Assembly: GCA_910588555.1 (NCBI GenBank)
Contig: CAJUPC010000005.1
Location: 1-64,000, forward strand
Reading direction: 5' to 3'
DNA: 64,000 bases
DNA from: Candidatus Gastranaerophilales bacterium
GTDB taxonomy: Bacteria; Cyanobacteriota; Vampirovibrionia; Gastranaerophilales; Gastranaerophilaceae
Shown: piece after piece, positions 8,790 through 17,224 of the stretch
Layout: every line of letters begins with the position of its first letter
How positions within the stretch are numbered: position 1 is the stretch's first letter
Made by a program: the position numbers and the translations under genes
Notes under the pieces: generated by a model
Seen by the model: the letters and a program-made list of their open reading frames with translations, nothing else
The model's database searches: none
Told to the model about the DNA's origin: nothing

Positions 8790-9659
8790 ATGATAACTTT
8801 AAATCTGATAAATACATTTAGTACAAAATATAAACAACCCCCGTCTCAAAATGTAAATTTTTGTGGTCTGCAAGTGTTGAATAAGGATAAATTTGAACAA
8901 GTTGCGAATAAAATATTCCTAAAGGTTTATAATCCTTTTACACATTCTTATTCTAAAGATGAAATTATAACAAACTTTAGTAAATCTCAAATTTTTAATC
9001 TAAAACACAACTCAAGAGCAATATACGAAGGAAAAATTTTAAAAATAGATTACGATCCGAACAGAATAGATTTTCTCTTTGATAAAGTCAATAAAAAACC
9101 GATAAAAACAGTAATATTGAAAACAACGGATGATAAAAACAGTATCAGTTATAATTTTATGTCAGAAAATCTGCAAAAAGAATACGGATATTTAAATTTT
9201 TCTCATCATGAAAATATTGATAATATATGGTTTGATGAACTGCTTCAAGATAGACCTGAACAAGGTATAATTGGTTCTAAAATTGTAATAGATTATGTGC
9301 AAAATTGGGATGACGCAAATGTTGGCGGTATCGGACATCTTGCTGATAAACTTGCAGTAAAATATTGCTTAGATAATGATTTTCCTGTCAATATTGTATC
9401 TGTTGCAGACAGAGGTTCACATTTGGCTCATTATTTAAGAGGAAAAAGATTTTTTCCTCTAGAAGAAAACTCAATAAGTTGGAACTATTATAAAGAAAAT
9501 TTTGGAGAAACGGACATAAACAAAATATTGGAAAAAGAAGCGTCATCCCGTCTTAAAAATGAAAAAATTAACTTAGATATGGGGTTTTTGCCAATGTATA
9601 TGCCAAAAGAACTAGCAAATAAATACGTCAAAGAATTAGTATCTGAAAAGATGATATAA
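8790..9659 (+). CDS. Hypothetical protein with an F-C-G leader and a GNAT-like C-terminal region
   Basis: 289 residues. The N-terminus is polar and ends in NVNFCG at about residue 25, like other proteins in this window. The C-terminal third has a pattern typical of GNAT acetyltransferases: a beta strand (KIVIDYVQNW), then VGGIGHLADKLAVKY, which resembles the acetyl-CoA binding turn and helix, then a strand and a Y-L-R-G-K-R-F end. A lysine, protein or small-molecule acetyltransferase role is therefore possible but not proven. The start at 8790 is preferred to 8766 because the leader then matches the others; neither has a good ribosome site. Confidence 0.55.
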   Translation: MITLNLINTFSTKYKQPPSQNVNFCGLQVLNKDKFEQVANKIFLKVYNPFTHSYSKDEIITNFSKSQIFNLKHNSRAIYEGKILKIDYDPNRIDFLFDKVNKKPIKTVILKTTDDKNSISYNFMSENLQKEYGYLNFSHHENIDNIWFDELLQDRPEQGIIGSKIVIDYVQNWDDANVGGIGHLADKLAVKYCLDNDFPVNIVSVADRGSHLAHYLRGKRFFPLEENSISWNYYKENFGETDINKILEKEASSRLKNEKINLDMGFLPMYMPKELANKYVKELVSEKMI

Positions 9660-9682
9660 AAAAGCAAAGAAATAATAATAAG

Positions 9683-9701
9683 AACTTTCGGGAGATAGAT
9701 T
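9683..9701. repeat. Possible decayed copy of the tRNA-Gln 3' end
   Basis: This 19-base stretch matches 9893-9911, the 3' end of the neighbouring tRNA-Gln plus 3 flanking bases, at 16 of 19 positions and in the same orientation. Direct copies of a tRNA 3' end are left by integrating elements, but only about 190 bases lie between the two copies and no integrase is present. It may be chance. Confidence 0.3.
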
Positions 9702-9733
9702 GTCTTGCTCACTCGCGTTTAACAGGTCTACGT

Positions 9734-9770
9734 TTGATTGCTTCATAATTTTAAATTATTCCGCAATCAA
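9734..9770. repeat. Imperfect hairpin in the intergenic region before tRNA-Gln
   Basis: TTGATTGC at 9734-9741 is repeated in inverted form at 9763-9770, with a second complementary pair (ATAATTT / AAATTAT) inside. No T-run follows, so it is not a typical terminator. The rest of 9660-9896 holds no convincing gene. Confidence 0.5.
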
Positions 9771-9858
9771 GCCTCCGCCTTCAGCTCGTTCGCGCTCGAA
9801 CCTAAGACAAGGCTGTACCTTGTGGTTCTCATCCAACGTGTAAATTCTTGACAAAAAA

Positions 9859-9885
9859 ATATCCCACATTGTGGGATATTTTTTG
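9859..9885. terminator. Terminator downstream of tRNA-Gln
   Basis: ATATCCCACA / TGTGGGATAT forms a near-perfect palindrome with A-runs and T-runs on both sides. On the minus strand it lies just after the tRNA-Gln gene, so it is the expected end of that transcript; it could also stop transcription coming from the left. Confidence 0.8.
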
Positions 9886-9895
9886 TAATAAAAAC

Positions 9896-9966
9896 TTCCC
9901 GGAGATGGATTCGAACCACCGTTGGAAGAGCCAGAATCTTCAGTCCTGCCACTAGACGATCCGGGA
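9896..9966 (-). tRNA. tRNA-Gln (anticodon CUG)
   Basis: Folds into a full cloverleaf: acceptor stem TCCCGGA/TCCGGGA with the weak U1-A72 pair typical of tRNA-Gln, a 4-bp D stem, an anticodon stem GAAGA/TCTTC with loop TTCTGGC (anticodon CUG, reads CAG), and a T arm GGTGG-TTCGAAT-CCATC. The 3' CCA is not encoded. It is transcribed alone, with a hairpin terminator about 10 bases downstream. Confidence 0.95.
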
Positions 9967-10097
9967 ATATTTTTGCCCTCTTTATCAAGGTTTGTAAATA
10001 TTTTAAAGGTTTCTCTCCAAACATAATTTTATATCAGAGAAAATTTTATTGCAACACTTATATTAGTAAATAAATATTAAAAAATAATTAACTTACT

Positions 10098-10136
10098 TGT
10101 ATAAAATCATTGACTGCATATAATAAGTGTATAATG
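10098..10136 (+). promoter_or_regulatory. pgi promoter region
   Basis: TTGTAT and TATAAT separated by 16 bases (10098-10103 and 10120-10125) form a good promoter. A second TATAAT at 10131-10136 with TTGACT at 10111-10116 has only 14 bases between and is less likely. A leader with AGAGAGAAAGG precedes the pgi ATG. Confidence 0.55.
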
Positions 10137-10167
10137 TGTACTTATTTTTTAGAGAGAAAGGTTATTA

Positions 10168-11556
10168 ATGATTAAACTAAATTACAAAAACACTGACGAA
10201 ATGGTTATCGGTAAAGATAACGGTTTGAATATTCAACAGGAATTTGCAAGCTACAAAGATACTATTGCACACATTATTTCCGACTTGAATAAAAGAAAAG
10301 ACAAACCGGGTCAGTGGCTTCAATGGATGAACCTTGGTTACAACGAAGAAACTATCTGGTATGTAAAAGAATTTGCTTCTCAGGTTAAAGGTAAATTTGA
10401 AAATATCTTGGTTTTGGGTATCGGCGGTTCTGCTTTGGGCGGTATTGCAGTTACGGAAGCTCTTTTGAAACCATACTGGAATTTGTTGACTCCTGAACAA
10501 AGAAACGGATTGCCGAGAATTTTCTTCCTCGATAATATTGACCCTGACTCAATTTCAGGTTTGTTAAGCGTTCTTGATTTGAAGAAAACTCTTGTAAATG
10601 TAATCACTAAATCAGGTTCAACTGCTGAAACTATGTCACAGTTTATGATTGTTAAAAATCTTCTTGAAAAAGAATTGGGCTCTGATTACAGAAACAATAT
10701 CGTAGCTACAACTGATAAAAAAACTGGTATTTTAAGACAGATTTCAGAACAAGAAGGTTACAAAACTTTTGTTGTACCTGATGATGTAGGCGGAAGATTT
10801 TCAGTGTTCTCTGCTGTAGGTTTGTTACCGTTTGCTCTTGTCGGACTTGATATTGATGAAATGATTAACGGTATTAAAGACATGGATTTGGCTTTGAAAA
10901 ATACTGATATCAATGAAAATATTGCTGCTCAAAATGCTTTAATTCATTTCTTAATGGATACTAAAAAAGGTAAAAACTTATCAGTTATGATGCCTTATTC
11001 AAGCAGATTGAAATATGTTTCTGACTGGTATGTACAGCTTTGGGCTGAATCTTTGGGCAAAAATAAAGACAATAACGGAAAAGATGTAAATGTAGGACCT
11101 ACACCGATTAAAGCTCTCGGTGCAACAGACCAGCACTCACAAATTCAGCTTTATAACGAAGGACCGAATGACAAAGTTATCAACTTTATCAGAGTTGCAG
11201 AATTTGATACAACACTTGAAATACCGAGTATTTTTGAATACACAGGTATCGGATACTTAGGCGGAAAATCAATTAACCAATTGATTAACGCAGAAGCTGA
11301 TTCTACAAGAGTTGCATTGTCTGATTATAATAGACCGACAATCACAATTACATTGGATAAAGTTGACGGTTATAATGTAGCTCAGTTGTTGTATATGTTA
11401 GAAGTTCAAACAGCTATTGCGGGTGAATTGTATAACATTAATACATTCAACCAACCGGGTGTAGAACAGGCTAAAAATTACACTTATGCATTGATGGGCA
11501 GAGCGGGTTATGAAGAATCAGCTCAAGTGCTTCAAGAAAAAATGGCAGCTGTTTAA
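10168..11556 (+). CDS. pgi: Glucose-6-phosphate isomerase
   Basis: Interconverts glucose 6-phosphate and fructose 6-phosphate in glycolysis and gluconeogenesis. The two SIS sugar-isomerase domains are visible: VLGIGGSALGG near residue 80 and VITKSGSTAET near 150, then GGRFSVFSAVGLLP, and the C-terminal helix region with the GATDQHSQIQLYNEG segment carrying the catalytic histidine. At 462 residues it is of the shorter bacterial type found in Firmicutes and Thermotoga-like lineages. An AGAGAGAAAGG ribosome site is about 10 bases upstream. A strong terminator follows, so it is monocistronic. Confidence 0.96.
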   Translation: MIKLNYKNTDEMVIGKDNGLNIQQEFASYKDTIAHIISDLNKRKDKPGQWLQWMNLGYNEETIWYVKEFASQVKGKFENILVLGIGGSALGGIAVTEALLKPYWNLLTPEQRNGLPRIFFLDNIDPDSISGLLSVLDLKKTLVNVITKSGSTAETMSQFMIVKNLLEKELGSDYRNNIVATTDKKTGILRQISEQEGYKTFVVPDDVGGRFSVFSAVGLLPFALVGLDIDEMINGIKDMDLALKNTDINENIAAQNALIHFLMDTKKGKNLSVMMPYSSRLKYVSDWYVQLWAESLGKNKDNNGKDVNVGPTPIKALGATDQHSQIQLYNEGPNDKVINFIRVAEFDTTLEIPSIFEYTGIGYLGGKSINQLINAEADSTRVALSDYNRPTITITLDKVDGYNVAQLLYMLEVQTAIAGELYNINTFNQPGVEQAKNYTYALMGRAGYEESAQVLQEKMAAV

Positions 11557-11571
11557 TAAGTTACAAAATAG

Positions 11572-11607
11572 AAAAATCGGGTTGAAGTTATTCGACCCGA
11601 TTTTTTC
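11572..11607 (+). terminator. pgi terminator
   Basis: AATCGGGT / ACCCGATT stem with a 12-nt loop, preceded by an A-run and followed by TTTTTT. Confidence 0.85.
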
Positions 11608-11638
11608 TTGGTATTGAAGAAGGCTGGCAGATGAGGTA

Positions 11639-12358
11639 TTAATACATTTCTTCATCTTCTCTGTCGATTGTTTCAAAGTCAATTTGAGCAAGATAATGTG
11701 CTGCCATTGCTAATGTATAAACAAATACTATACAGTAATAGAATATTGAAATAGGGTGCCAGGTTCCCCAGAAAAGCCACAACAAATAGCAAATTGGAAG
11801 CAAGAGTAATGACGCAGCAAGCAGCAATTGAGGTATCATAAATAGTGCCGCAATCATTATATCTGCACTTGATTTTGATATTGCTTTCAAATTGTATGCG
11901 TCGGAAATTTTAAATTTTCTCGAAAAACACATGTATCCTGTCAATACTATTGACGCAAATATACATTTTATAACTGTCTGAAATGCTGTTAATACAACAC
12001 TTGCGGGCAGGTGTTTTGCCGCCAAATCGCAGAGGAAATATGCAATGTATGAATTTATTGCAATAGAAGGTCCAAGTGCAAGCGTTCCTTTAAACCCGTT
12101 CCATATCAATTCAAAAAGGTTTAAAGACGGCATAACATGACTTTCAGTGTTTCTTACATTTGCAGTGCATTTGATAAAGAAACCGAAAAGCAATAAATAT
12201 GTCACGATATAAAGCCACCACAGACCTGCCATTTCTTCTTTTGAACCGTTTATGTATGCGTTTACACAAAAATACAACGGGATTGCTAAAATTAATGATT
12301 TTACAAATGAATTATCGTCTTGAAATACTTCTGTGAATGCTTCTTTTATTGATGCCAT
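11639..12358 (-). CDS. Multi-pass membrane protein of unknown function
   Basis: 239 residues with about six hydrophobic segments (roughly 20-38, 47-66, 90-112, 120-140, 165-190 and 200-222), short loops and an acidic C-terminus (REDEEMY). I do not recognise the family; it resembles bacterial DUF4013-type membrane proteins in general layout only. A GAGG ribosome site precedes the ATG. It starts one base after the stop codon of the histidine kinase gene, so it is the last gene of the operon that begins at 18970. It could be a membrane partner of that soluble kinase, but nothing in the sequence proves it. Confidence 0.65.
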   Translation of the reverse strand: MASIKEAFTEVFQDDNSFVKSLILAIPLYFCVNAYINGSKEEMAGLWWLYIVTYLLLFGFFIKCTANVRNTESHVMPSLNLFELIWNGFKGTLALGPSIAINSYIAYFLCDLAAKHLPASVVLTAFQTVIKCIFASIVLTGYMCFSRKFKISDAYNLKAISKSSADIMIAALFMIPQLLLAASLLLLPICYLLWLFWGTWHPISIFYYCIVFVYTLAMAAHYLAQIDFETIDREDEEMY

Positions 12359-12359
12359 A

Positions 12360-13445
12360 CTAACCTCTTTCTTTTGGCAATTCTACTATGAACTTTGCGC
12401 CCTTGCCTTTCGCACTTTCCACATAAATTTTTCCTTTATGCAGTTTTACAAGTTCCTTTGTGATTGCAAGCCCCAAACCTGTTGAAGCTTCTTTACTTTC
12501 TCCTACCTGCTCAAATTTTTTGAATATTTTTGAATGATTACGTTTGGCAATGCCGATACCGTTGTCTTTAACAGATATAATAATTTTATCGGACAATTCG
12601 TCTGCAGAAATTGTAATCTCGCCATTTTCAGGAGTGAATTTAATTGCATTACTCAGCAAATTAAATAATATCTGTTGAATTTTTTGATAATCTGCATTGA
12701 TATTTACTGATTGTGAATTGTTAATAAAAGCAATATTTTTCTTGATAATTAGAGGTTTTATTGTGTTTACAACCTCATTTATCAATATTGTAATGTCAAA
12801 TTCGCGTTTGTTCAATGTAATCATATTGGCTTCAATCTTTGACATATCAAGGATTTCGTTAATCATTTCAAGCAGATTTAAACCCGAAACTTTTATATCG
12901 TTTATGTATTCTTTTTGTTTTTCGTTTAACTCTCCAATAAATTCATTTCCCAGTAAATCAGAATAGCCTAAAATTGAGTTTAAAGGTGTTCTTAGTTCAT
13001 GAGAAATGTGTGACAGAAATTTTGTCTTTACTTCTTCCGCTTCTTTGATTTCGACGTTATTTTTTTGAACTTCAAGATAGACATCCTGCAGAGCCTGTAC
13101 CTGCATTTTTATAATCTTTGATATTTCAAAATCCTTAGTTATATTTGCAATAACGCTTGCGCAGGTTTTAAATATTTTTTTGTCGTCAGCGCTAAAGTTT
13201 TCGCCCGTAATTATTATTTCGCCGAAAACAGTATTTTTGAGCTTTAATTCTTCTTTTAAAGCAGGAGTGTTTATTTCCGGCTCAGGATTATATGAATATT
13301 CCAGACGTTTTGGATTTGTAAAAAATATGTATCCTGATTTAAATTTGATTATTTTTGAAAGCACGGAAAATACTTCAAACCCGAAATTTTCTCCCTGTTG
13401 GATTTGAAAAAAATCGTTAATATTTTCAAGTGCATTTTGGTACAT
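12360..13445 (-). CDS. Soluble sensor histidine kinase (GAF-like, HisKA, HATPase)
   Basis: 361 residues without a membrane segment or signal peptide. An N-terminal GAF-like domain (about 10-110) is followed by a short helix (112-140), a HisKA domain with the phospho-accepting His149 in SHISHELRTPLN, and an ATPase domain with an N box (NLLSNAIKFTPENG), DNGIG and GLGL motifs. It should sense a cytoplasmic signal and phosphorylate a response regulator, but no regulator gene is near. Its ATG overlaps the hpt stop codon as TAATG, so it is translationally coupled to a purine-salvage gene, an unusual setting for a kinase. Confidence 0.9.
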   Translation of the reverse strand: MYQNALENINDFFQIQQGENFGFEVFSVLSKIIKFKSGYIFFTNPKRLEYSYNPEPEINTPALKEELKLKNTVFGEIIITGENFSADDKKIFKTCASVIANITKDFEISKIIKMQVQALQDVYLEVQKNNVEIKEAEEVKTKFLSHISHELRTPLNSILGYSDLLGNEFIGELNEKQKEYINDIKVSGLNLLEMINEILDMSKIEANMITLNKREFDITILINEVVNTIKPLIIKKNIAFINNSQSVNINADYQKIQQILFNLLSNAIKFTPENGEITISADELSDKIIISVKDNGIGIAKRNHSKIFKKFEQVGESKEASTGLGLAITKELVKLHKGKIYVESAKGKGAKFIVELPKERG

Positions 13446-13975
13446 TATACTTTTTCCATATATGCGATGTACGGCAAGTTTCTGTAATATCCGTCATAAT
13501 CAAGTCCGTAGCCGATTAAGAATTTGTCATCAACTTCAAAACAGTAATAGTCAGGCTCAACATCTGTTTTGCGTGTGATTTTTTTATCCAGAAGCGAACA
13601 GAATTTAGTTGATTTTGTATGGAAATTGCAGTGGATAAAATCGAGCAGGAATTTTGCTGTCAGGCCTGTATCTACAATATCTTCAATTATCAAAACATTT
13701 TTGTCGTTTAAATCGGGAAGTGAAATATCTACGGCATTAACTTTTCCTGATGTTGTTGTGCCGCCGTTGTAGCTTGAAAGTCTGATAAACTCCATTTTTA
13801 AAGGCATATTTAAATTTCTGACCAAATCCGTTGCAAATATTACTGCACCCTTTAAAACGCAAATGGCTACAACTTCTTCGCCGTTATAAAATTTATTCAT
13901 TTCATCTGCAAGTTCTTTGATTTTTGCTTGAATTTGTTCTTCTGTATACAATATTTTTAAATCTTTAGTGTTCAT
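13445..13975 (-). CDS. hpt: Hypoxanthine phosphoribosyltransferase
   Basis: Salvages hypoxanthine and guanine to IMP and GMP using PRPP. The PRPP-binding motif VLIIEDIVDTGLTAKFL near residue 95-110 carries the E-D-I-V-D-T-G signature, and the fold is completed by VAICVLKGAVIFATDL and the C-terminal VGYGLDYDGYYRNLPYIA-type segment. At 176 residues it is of normal length. It overlaps the end of tilS by 11 bases. The tilS-hpt pair is a widely conserved arrangement; in many bacteria ftsH follows, whereas here a histidine kinase does. Confidence 0.96.
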   Translation of the reverse strand: MNTKDLKILYTEEQIQAKIKELADEMNKFYNGEEVVAICVLKGAVIFATDLVRNLNMPLKMEFIRLSSYNGGTTTSGKVNAVDISLPDLNDKNVLIIEDIVDTGLTAKFLLDFIHCNFHTKSTKFCSLLDKKITRKTDVEPDYYCFEVDDKFLIGYGLDYDGYYRNLPYIAYMEKV

Positions 13976-15191
13976 AGTCAGCCTTTCTTAATGTAATTAT
14001 ATGTGTCGGATTGTCTGTTACTTTAATTTTATCATTAATTCCAAGTCCTGCCGCCCAGAAAACTTCATTATTTTTGCAAAGCAAAACAATTTCGTCTTTT
14101 TTGTGGTTAGGAATTTTTTTTTCATTAAGGTATTTTTTTAATTTTTGAGAGCCGTTTGTGCCTAGTGGGCGGATAATATCTCCGTCTTTGCGGTGTCTTA
14201 GTGTGAAATTTATTTCGTCAAGATTTACTATTGCAGTGAATTCACTGTCATTGGGGAAATTTTTTATAGGTCTTGTATTTGCTTCAATAGAAAATATATA
14301 ATTATCAAAATTATATTCGCCGCATTGTGTTATATTAATTTCTGTTTTCGATTTTTGAGTTTTTGAAATTGTTTCAACAGTTTTATCATTAACATACAAC
14401 CACAAATCTTTTGATAATGACATTTTTTTGCCTGATTTTGAATTTTTGTTTTCTTCGATGAACTGTTGAATTTCTTTGATTTTTTTGCAGTCGTAATCCA
14501 GTTTGTTCTCAATAAGCATTTGGCGAATACTATTGGTTTGTTCATCTTCCTGTTTTGCTATATCTGAAAGTGAATTTATTGCATTTGTAACTTTTGGGTT
14601 AATTTCTTTCATCAACGGCAAAATTTTATGCCTGATTAAGTTGCGTTTATATTTGGTGTCGGAATTTGAACTGTCGTTATTCGGGTGTAAATTATTTTGT
14701 CGGCAATATTTTTCGATTTCTTCTCGAGAAATGCTCAATAACGGTCTGTAATAGATATCTCTACGTTCTGCAATCCCTTGAAGCCCGGCAATCCCTGTTC
14801 CTTTAATAATCCTGTATAACACTGTTTCTGCGTTGTCATCAAAGTTATGAGCTGTGAAAACAGTTTTTGAGTTAAATTTTTCTGCACAGCGTTTAAAAAA
14901 TTTATAGCGTGCTTCACGTGCCGCAGTTTCAGTTTTTTCAATATTGTCAGGCAAAGTTTCCGTGTAAAATTTTATCCCTCTTGAAGTGCAGAATTCTTCG
15001 CAAACTTTAGCTTCTGCAAGACTTTCTTCACCTCTCCAATTGTGATTAAGATGAACTGCTGCAATATCATATCTGAGTTTGTTTAAGACATCTAAAAGAC
15101 ACATTGAATCGTATCCGCCTGAAAATGCGACAATAAATGTGCCTGACAGCTTATATTTTTCTATAAAATTTTTAACACGGGAAATAATCAT
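13965..15191 (-). CDS. tilS: tRNA(Ile)-lysidine synthase
   Basis: Attaches lysine to cytidine 34 of the CAU-anticodon isoleucine tRNA, changing its decoding from AUG to AUA; essential in nearly all bacteria. The PP-loop ATP pyrophosphatase motif SGGYDS is at residues 24-29, followed by the HNWRGEES and HNFDDNAET segments that mark the family, and a C-terminal TilS domain near 310-390 with the LRHRKDGDIIRP segment. At 408 residues it is of normal length. Its ATG overlaps the preceding stop as TAATG, so translation is coupled to the Clp_N gene. Confidence 0.95.
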   Translation of the reverse strand: MIISRVKNFIEKYKLSGTFIVAFSGGYDSMCLLDVLNKLRYDIAAVHLNHNWRGEESLAEAKVCEEFCTSRGIKFYTETLPDNIEKTETAAREARYKFFKRCAEKFNSKTVFTAHNFDDNAETVLYRIIKGTGIAGLQGIAERRDIYYRPLLSISREEIEKYCRQNNLHPNNDSSNSDTKYKRNLIRHKILPLMKEINPKVTNAINSLSDIAKQEDEQTNSIRQMLIENKLDYDCKKIKEIQQFIEENKNSKSGKKMSLSKDLWLYVNDKTVETISKTQKSKTEINITQCGEYNFDNYIFSIEANTRPIKNFPNDSEFTAIVNLDEINFTLRHRKDGDIIRPLGTNGSQKLKKYLNEKKIPNHKKDEIVLLCKNNEVFWAAGLGINDKIKVTDNPTHIITLRKADYEH

Positions 15192-16549
15192 TATGCCCCT
15201 TGAAACTTTTTTATACCCTCTTTAATTTCGAAAGCATCAACACCAAGCTGCTCTAATGCTTTCATTGCAAGTGAATTCGGTTCTGTAGTCAGTGCAAGAA
15301 GCATGTGTGCAGATTCAATTTTTGTTTTATTATCTTTTTTCGCAAGTTTCCAGGCTGTTTCAAGAACTCTTTTTGCACGTTCGGTGAAAATGATTTCTCT
15401 GTCGTAGTATTCGTTTCCAAAGCCTATCATATTTTCAACAACATTTCTTGCATCTTTGATGTTAATTTCAAGTTCAGTCAACACCTGACCGCCTATGCCT
15501 GTCATTTCTCCAATAATACCCAGCAAGAACATTTCAGTTCCTACAATATTTCTGCCCAAACGTCTTGCTTCTTCTTTCGCAAGCCTTAGAATTGTAAGTG
15601 TTTCGGGCATTTGCTTTTCAATCGGTTTAATAATACTGTGTGCCAAATCATTATCAGGAATTTTTAATTCTTTCAAAATATCATAAGCAACTCCGCGTTT
15701 GGTTTTCAAAAGTCCAAGCACAATGTGTTCGGGCAAAACAACCGATGAACCGAGTTCTTTTGCTGTTTGAAGTGCCAAATTCATTGTTGTAAATGCGTTT
15801 GGCGTGAAAATAATTTGTCTGCCTTCATACTCAGATTGGCGTGAGCGGATGTTTGCCAGCTTTTCTTCAAAATTGTCGCTTGTAACACCATATTGCGCAA
15901 AGATTTTTGTTAATTCTGAATTTTCGTCTTTTAAAATTGACGATAAAATCTGTTCTGTTCCTAAAATTTCATAATTTGATGTTGAAAGTTTTGAAACAGC
16001 GCGTTCAAAAACTTTTGCAGACTCTTCGCTGTCAAAAATATTGTCTGTTGCCTGTGCCCTGTTTTGAACAGTTTCTCTGTTTTCGTCAATTTCAGGGTGA
16101 TAAAGACGTTTTATTTTCTTTTGAACAAGTTTTTCAAGAAGAGATTTGGACTTATAAATATCAAAGCCCAAATCTTCAAGAATTTTGACGTTATCAGATT
16201 TTTTGTCTGAAATTACGGATAAGAATAAATGTTCGTAAAGAATTGTCGGATTGCCTGATTTGTTAGCCAAATCAAGTGATTTTTTCAATATTTCTTTATA
16301 TTCGTTGTCAAAAGGCAATGCAGTTGAAATTTGTCCTGATGTATAATCAGAATGTTTCCGGATTTCATCCATAATTTTTTCGCGTGTAATATCATAAGAT
16401 TTAAAAATCTTTAATGAAATGCCTTTTGCTTCATCAAAAAGTGCAAGCAGAAGAAACTCGGGAGATACTTTTATAGCTCCGAATTCTTTTGCTATATTTT
16501 GTGAAGTGCTTACAACATTTATTGCTTTTTCCGTAAACTTCTCAAACAT
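15191..16549 (-). CDS. Six-repeat Clp_N domain protein without an ATPase
   Basis: 452 residues built from three tandem Clp N-terminal double domains: repeats at about 4-40 and 80-115, 175-210 and 250-290, and 315-358 and 390-435. The third pair is the most ClpC-like (RRLGRNIVGTEMFLLGIIGE). No Walker A, Walker B or arginine finger is present, so there is no AAA+ motor. In ClpC/ClpA the N domain binds substrates and adaptors, so this protein could be an adaptor, decoy or substrate-gathering factor for a ClpC elsewhere in the genome. That is inference. It is coupled by TAATG overlaps at both ends, to the DUF1292 gene before it and tilS after it. Confidence 0.85.
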   Translation of the reverse strand: MFEKFTEKAINVVSTSQNIAKEFGAIKVSPEFLLLALFDEAKGISLKIFKSYDITREKIMDEIRKHSDYTSGQISTALPFDNEYKEILKKSLDLANKSGNPTILYEHLFLSVISDKKSDNVKILEDLGFDIYKSKSLLEKLVQKKIKRLYHPEIDENRETVQNRAQATDNIFDSEESAKVFERAVSKLSTSNYEILGTEQILSSILKDENSELTKIFAQYGVTSDNFEEKLANIRSRQSEYEGRQIIFTPNAFTTMNLALQTAKELGSSVVLPEHIVLGLLKTKRGVAYDILKELKIPDNDLAHSIIKPIEKQMPETLTILRLAKEEARRLGRNIVGTEMFLLGIIGEMTGIGGQVLTELEINIKDARNVVENMIGFGNEYYDREIIFTERAKRVLETAWKLAKKDNKTKIESAHMLLALTTEPNSLAMKALEQLGVDAFEIKEGIKKFQGA

Positions 16550-16806
16550 TATTCGTCCTCGTCGTCCATGTTTTCTACATATTCTGCTACTTTTTCGAAT
16601 TCTTCGTCATCATCGATAGTTTCAAACAAGTATTCTTCGCCGTCTTTTGATAATCTCATAAGAACAACTTCATCACTTTCTTCTTCTTCAACCGGTAAAA
16701 GTAATGCATACTCTTTTTCATCAACTTCAACAATGTCGAATAATTCAAATTTTACTACGTTACCGTTCTCGTCAACGGTTTCAATAATTTGGTCTTCATC
16801 TGCCAT
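16549..16806 (-). CDS. DUF1292-family small acidic protein (YrzB-like)
   Basis: 85 residues, strongly acidic. The core, EIIETVDENGNVVKFELFD-like followed by VDEKEYALLLPVEE and LRLSKDGEEYLFETIDDDEEFEKV-type strands, matches the DUF1292 pattern (written here only in outline). In Firmicutes the homologue yrzB sits directly after the ruvX homologue yrrK, exactly as here, so the pairing is a conserved one. The biochemical role is unknown. AAAGGAAA precedes the ATG, and the stop overlaps the next start as TAATG. Confidence 0.88.
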   Translation of the reverse strand: MADEDQIIETVDENGNVVKFELFDIVEVDEKEYALLLPVEEEESDEVVLMRLSKDGEEYLFETIDDDEEFEKVAEYVENMDDEDE

Positions 16807-16822
16807 AATAGGTTTCCTTTCT

Positions 16823-17221
16823 TTATTTTCTGCTTAAATACTGTTCTAATATTATTCGGGCACTTTCAATATCCACAAGCCCTTTGTCTTTTCTAAAATC
16901 TATTTTTCTCTGACGCAGATTTTCTTCTGCGGTATCAGACGTTAATCTTTCGTCTTCAAATATTATTTCGTAATCGGGTATTTGTGAAGCTAAATCTCTG
17001 CAATCTTGCGCCTGTGCACCTTCCGAACCGTCCATGTTATAAGGTATACCGACTACAATTTTTTTGACATTATTTTCTTTTGCAATTTTTAGGATTTGTT
17101 CAACAGACTTGTTGTCGCGCGAAATATAAGAATGACCGTTAGCAAGCATTAAAAGATAGTCGCTCAATGCGATACCTATTCTTTTTGTGCCTATATCTAA
17201 CGCCATAATTTTGTAAAGCAT
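16823..17221 (-). CDS. ruvX: Holliday junction resolvase-like protein RuvX (YqgF)
   Basis: 132 residues, RNase H-like fold. The first acidic residue is in MALDIGTKRIGIALSD, the second in the GIPYNMDGSEGAQA region and FEDERLTS, and the last acidic residue lies in DIESARIILEQYL. The family has been linked both to Holliday junction cleavage and to 16S rRNA 5' end maturation. The start at 17221 lies 3 bases after the stop of the preceding gene; an internal ATG at MALDIG is an alternative. It is followed by a DUF1292 gene, as in Firmicutes. Confidence 0.92.
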   Translation of the reverse strand: MLYKIMALDIGTKRIGIALSDYLLMLANGHSYISRDNKSVEQILKIAKENNVKKIVVGIPYNMDGSEGAQAQDCRDLASQIPDYEIIFEDERLTSDTAEENLRQRKIDFRKDKGLVDIESARIILEQYLSRK

Positions 17222-17224
17222 CTT

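Noticed and set aside
9636..9746. A 36-codon minus-strand frame, starting MKQSNVDLLNASEQDN, in the gap before tRNA-Gln
   Set aside because: No ribosome site, and it ends in a low-complexity Tyr/Phe stretch overlapping the opposite gene. It could be a leader remnant, but nothing supports expression.
9767..10024. A minus-strand open frame across the tRNA-Gln gene
   Set aside because: It overlaps the whole tRNA on the same strand and has no ribosome site.
16568..16837. A serine-rich open frame on the plus strand over the DUF1292 gene
   Set aside because: It is the antisense shadow of an acidic protein (Glu/Asp codons read as Ser/Phe), with no ribosome site.
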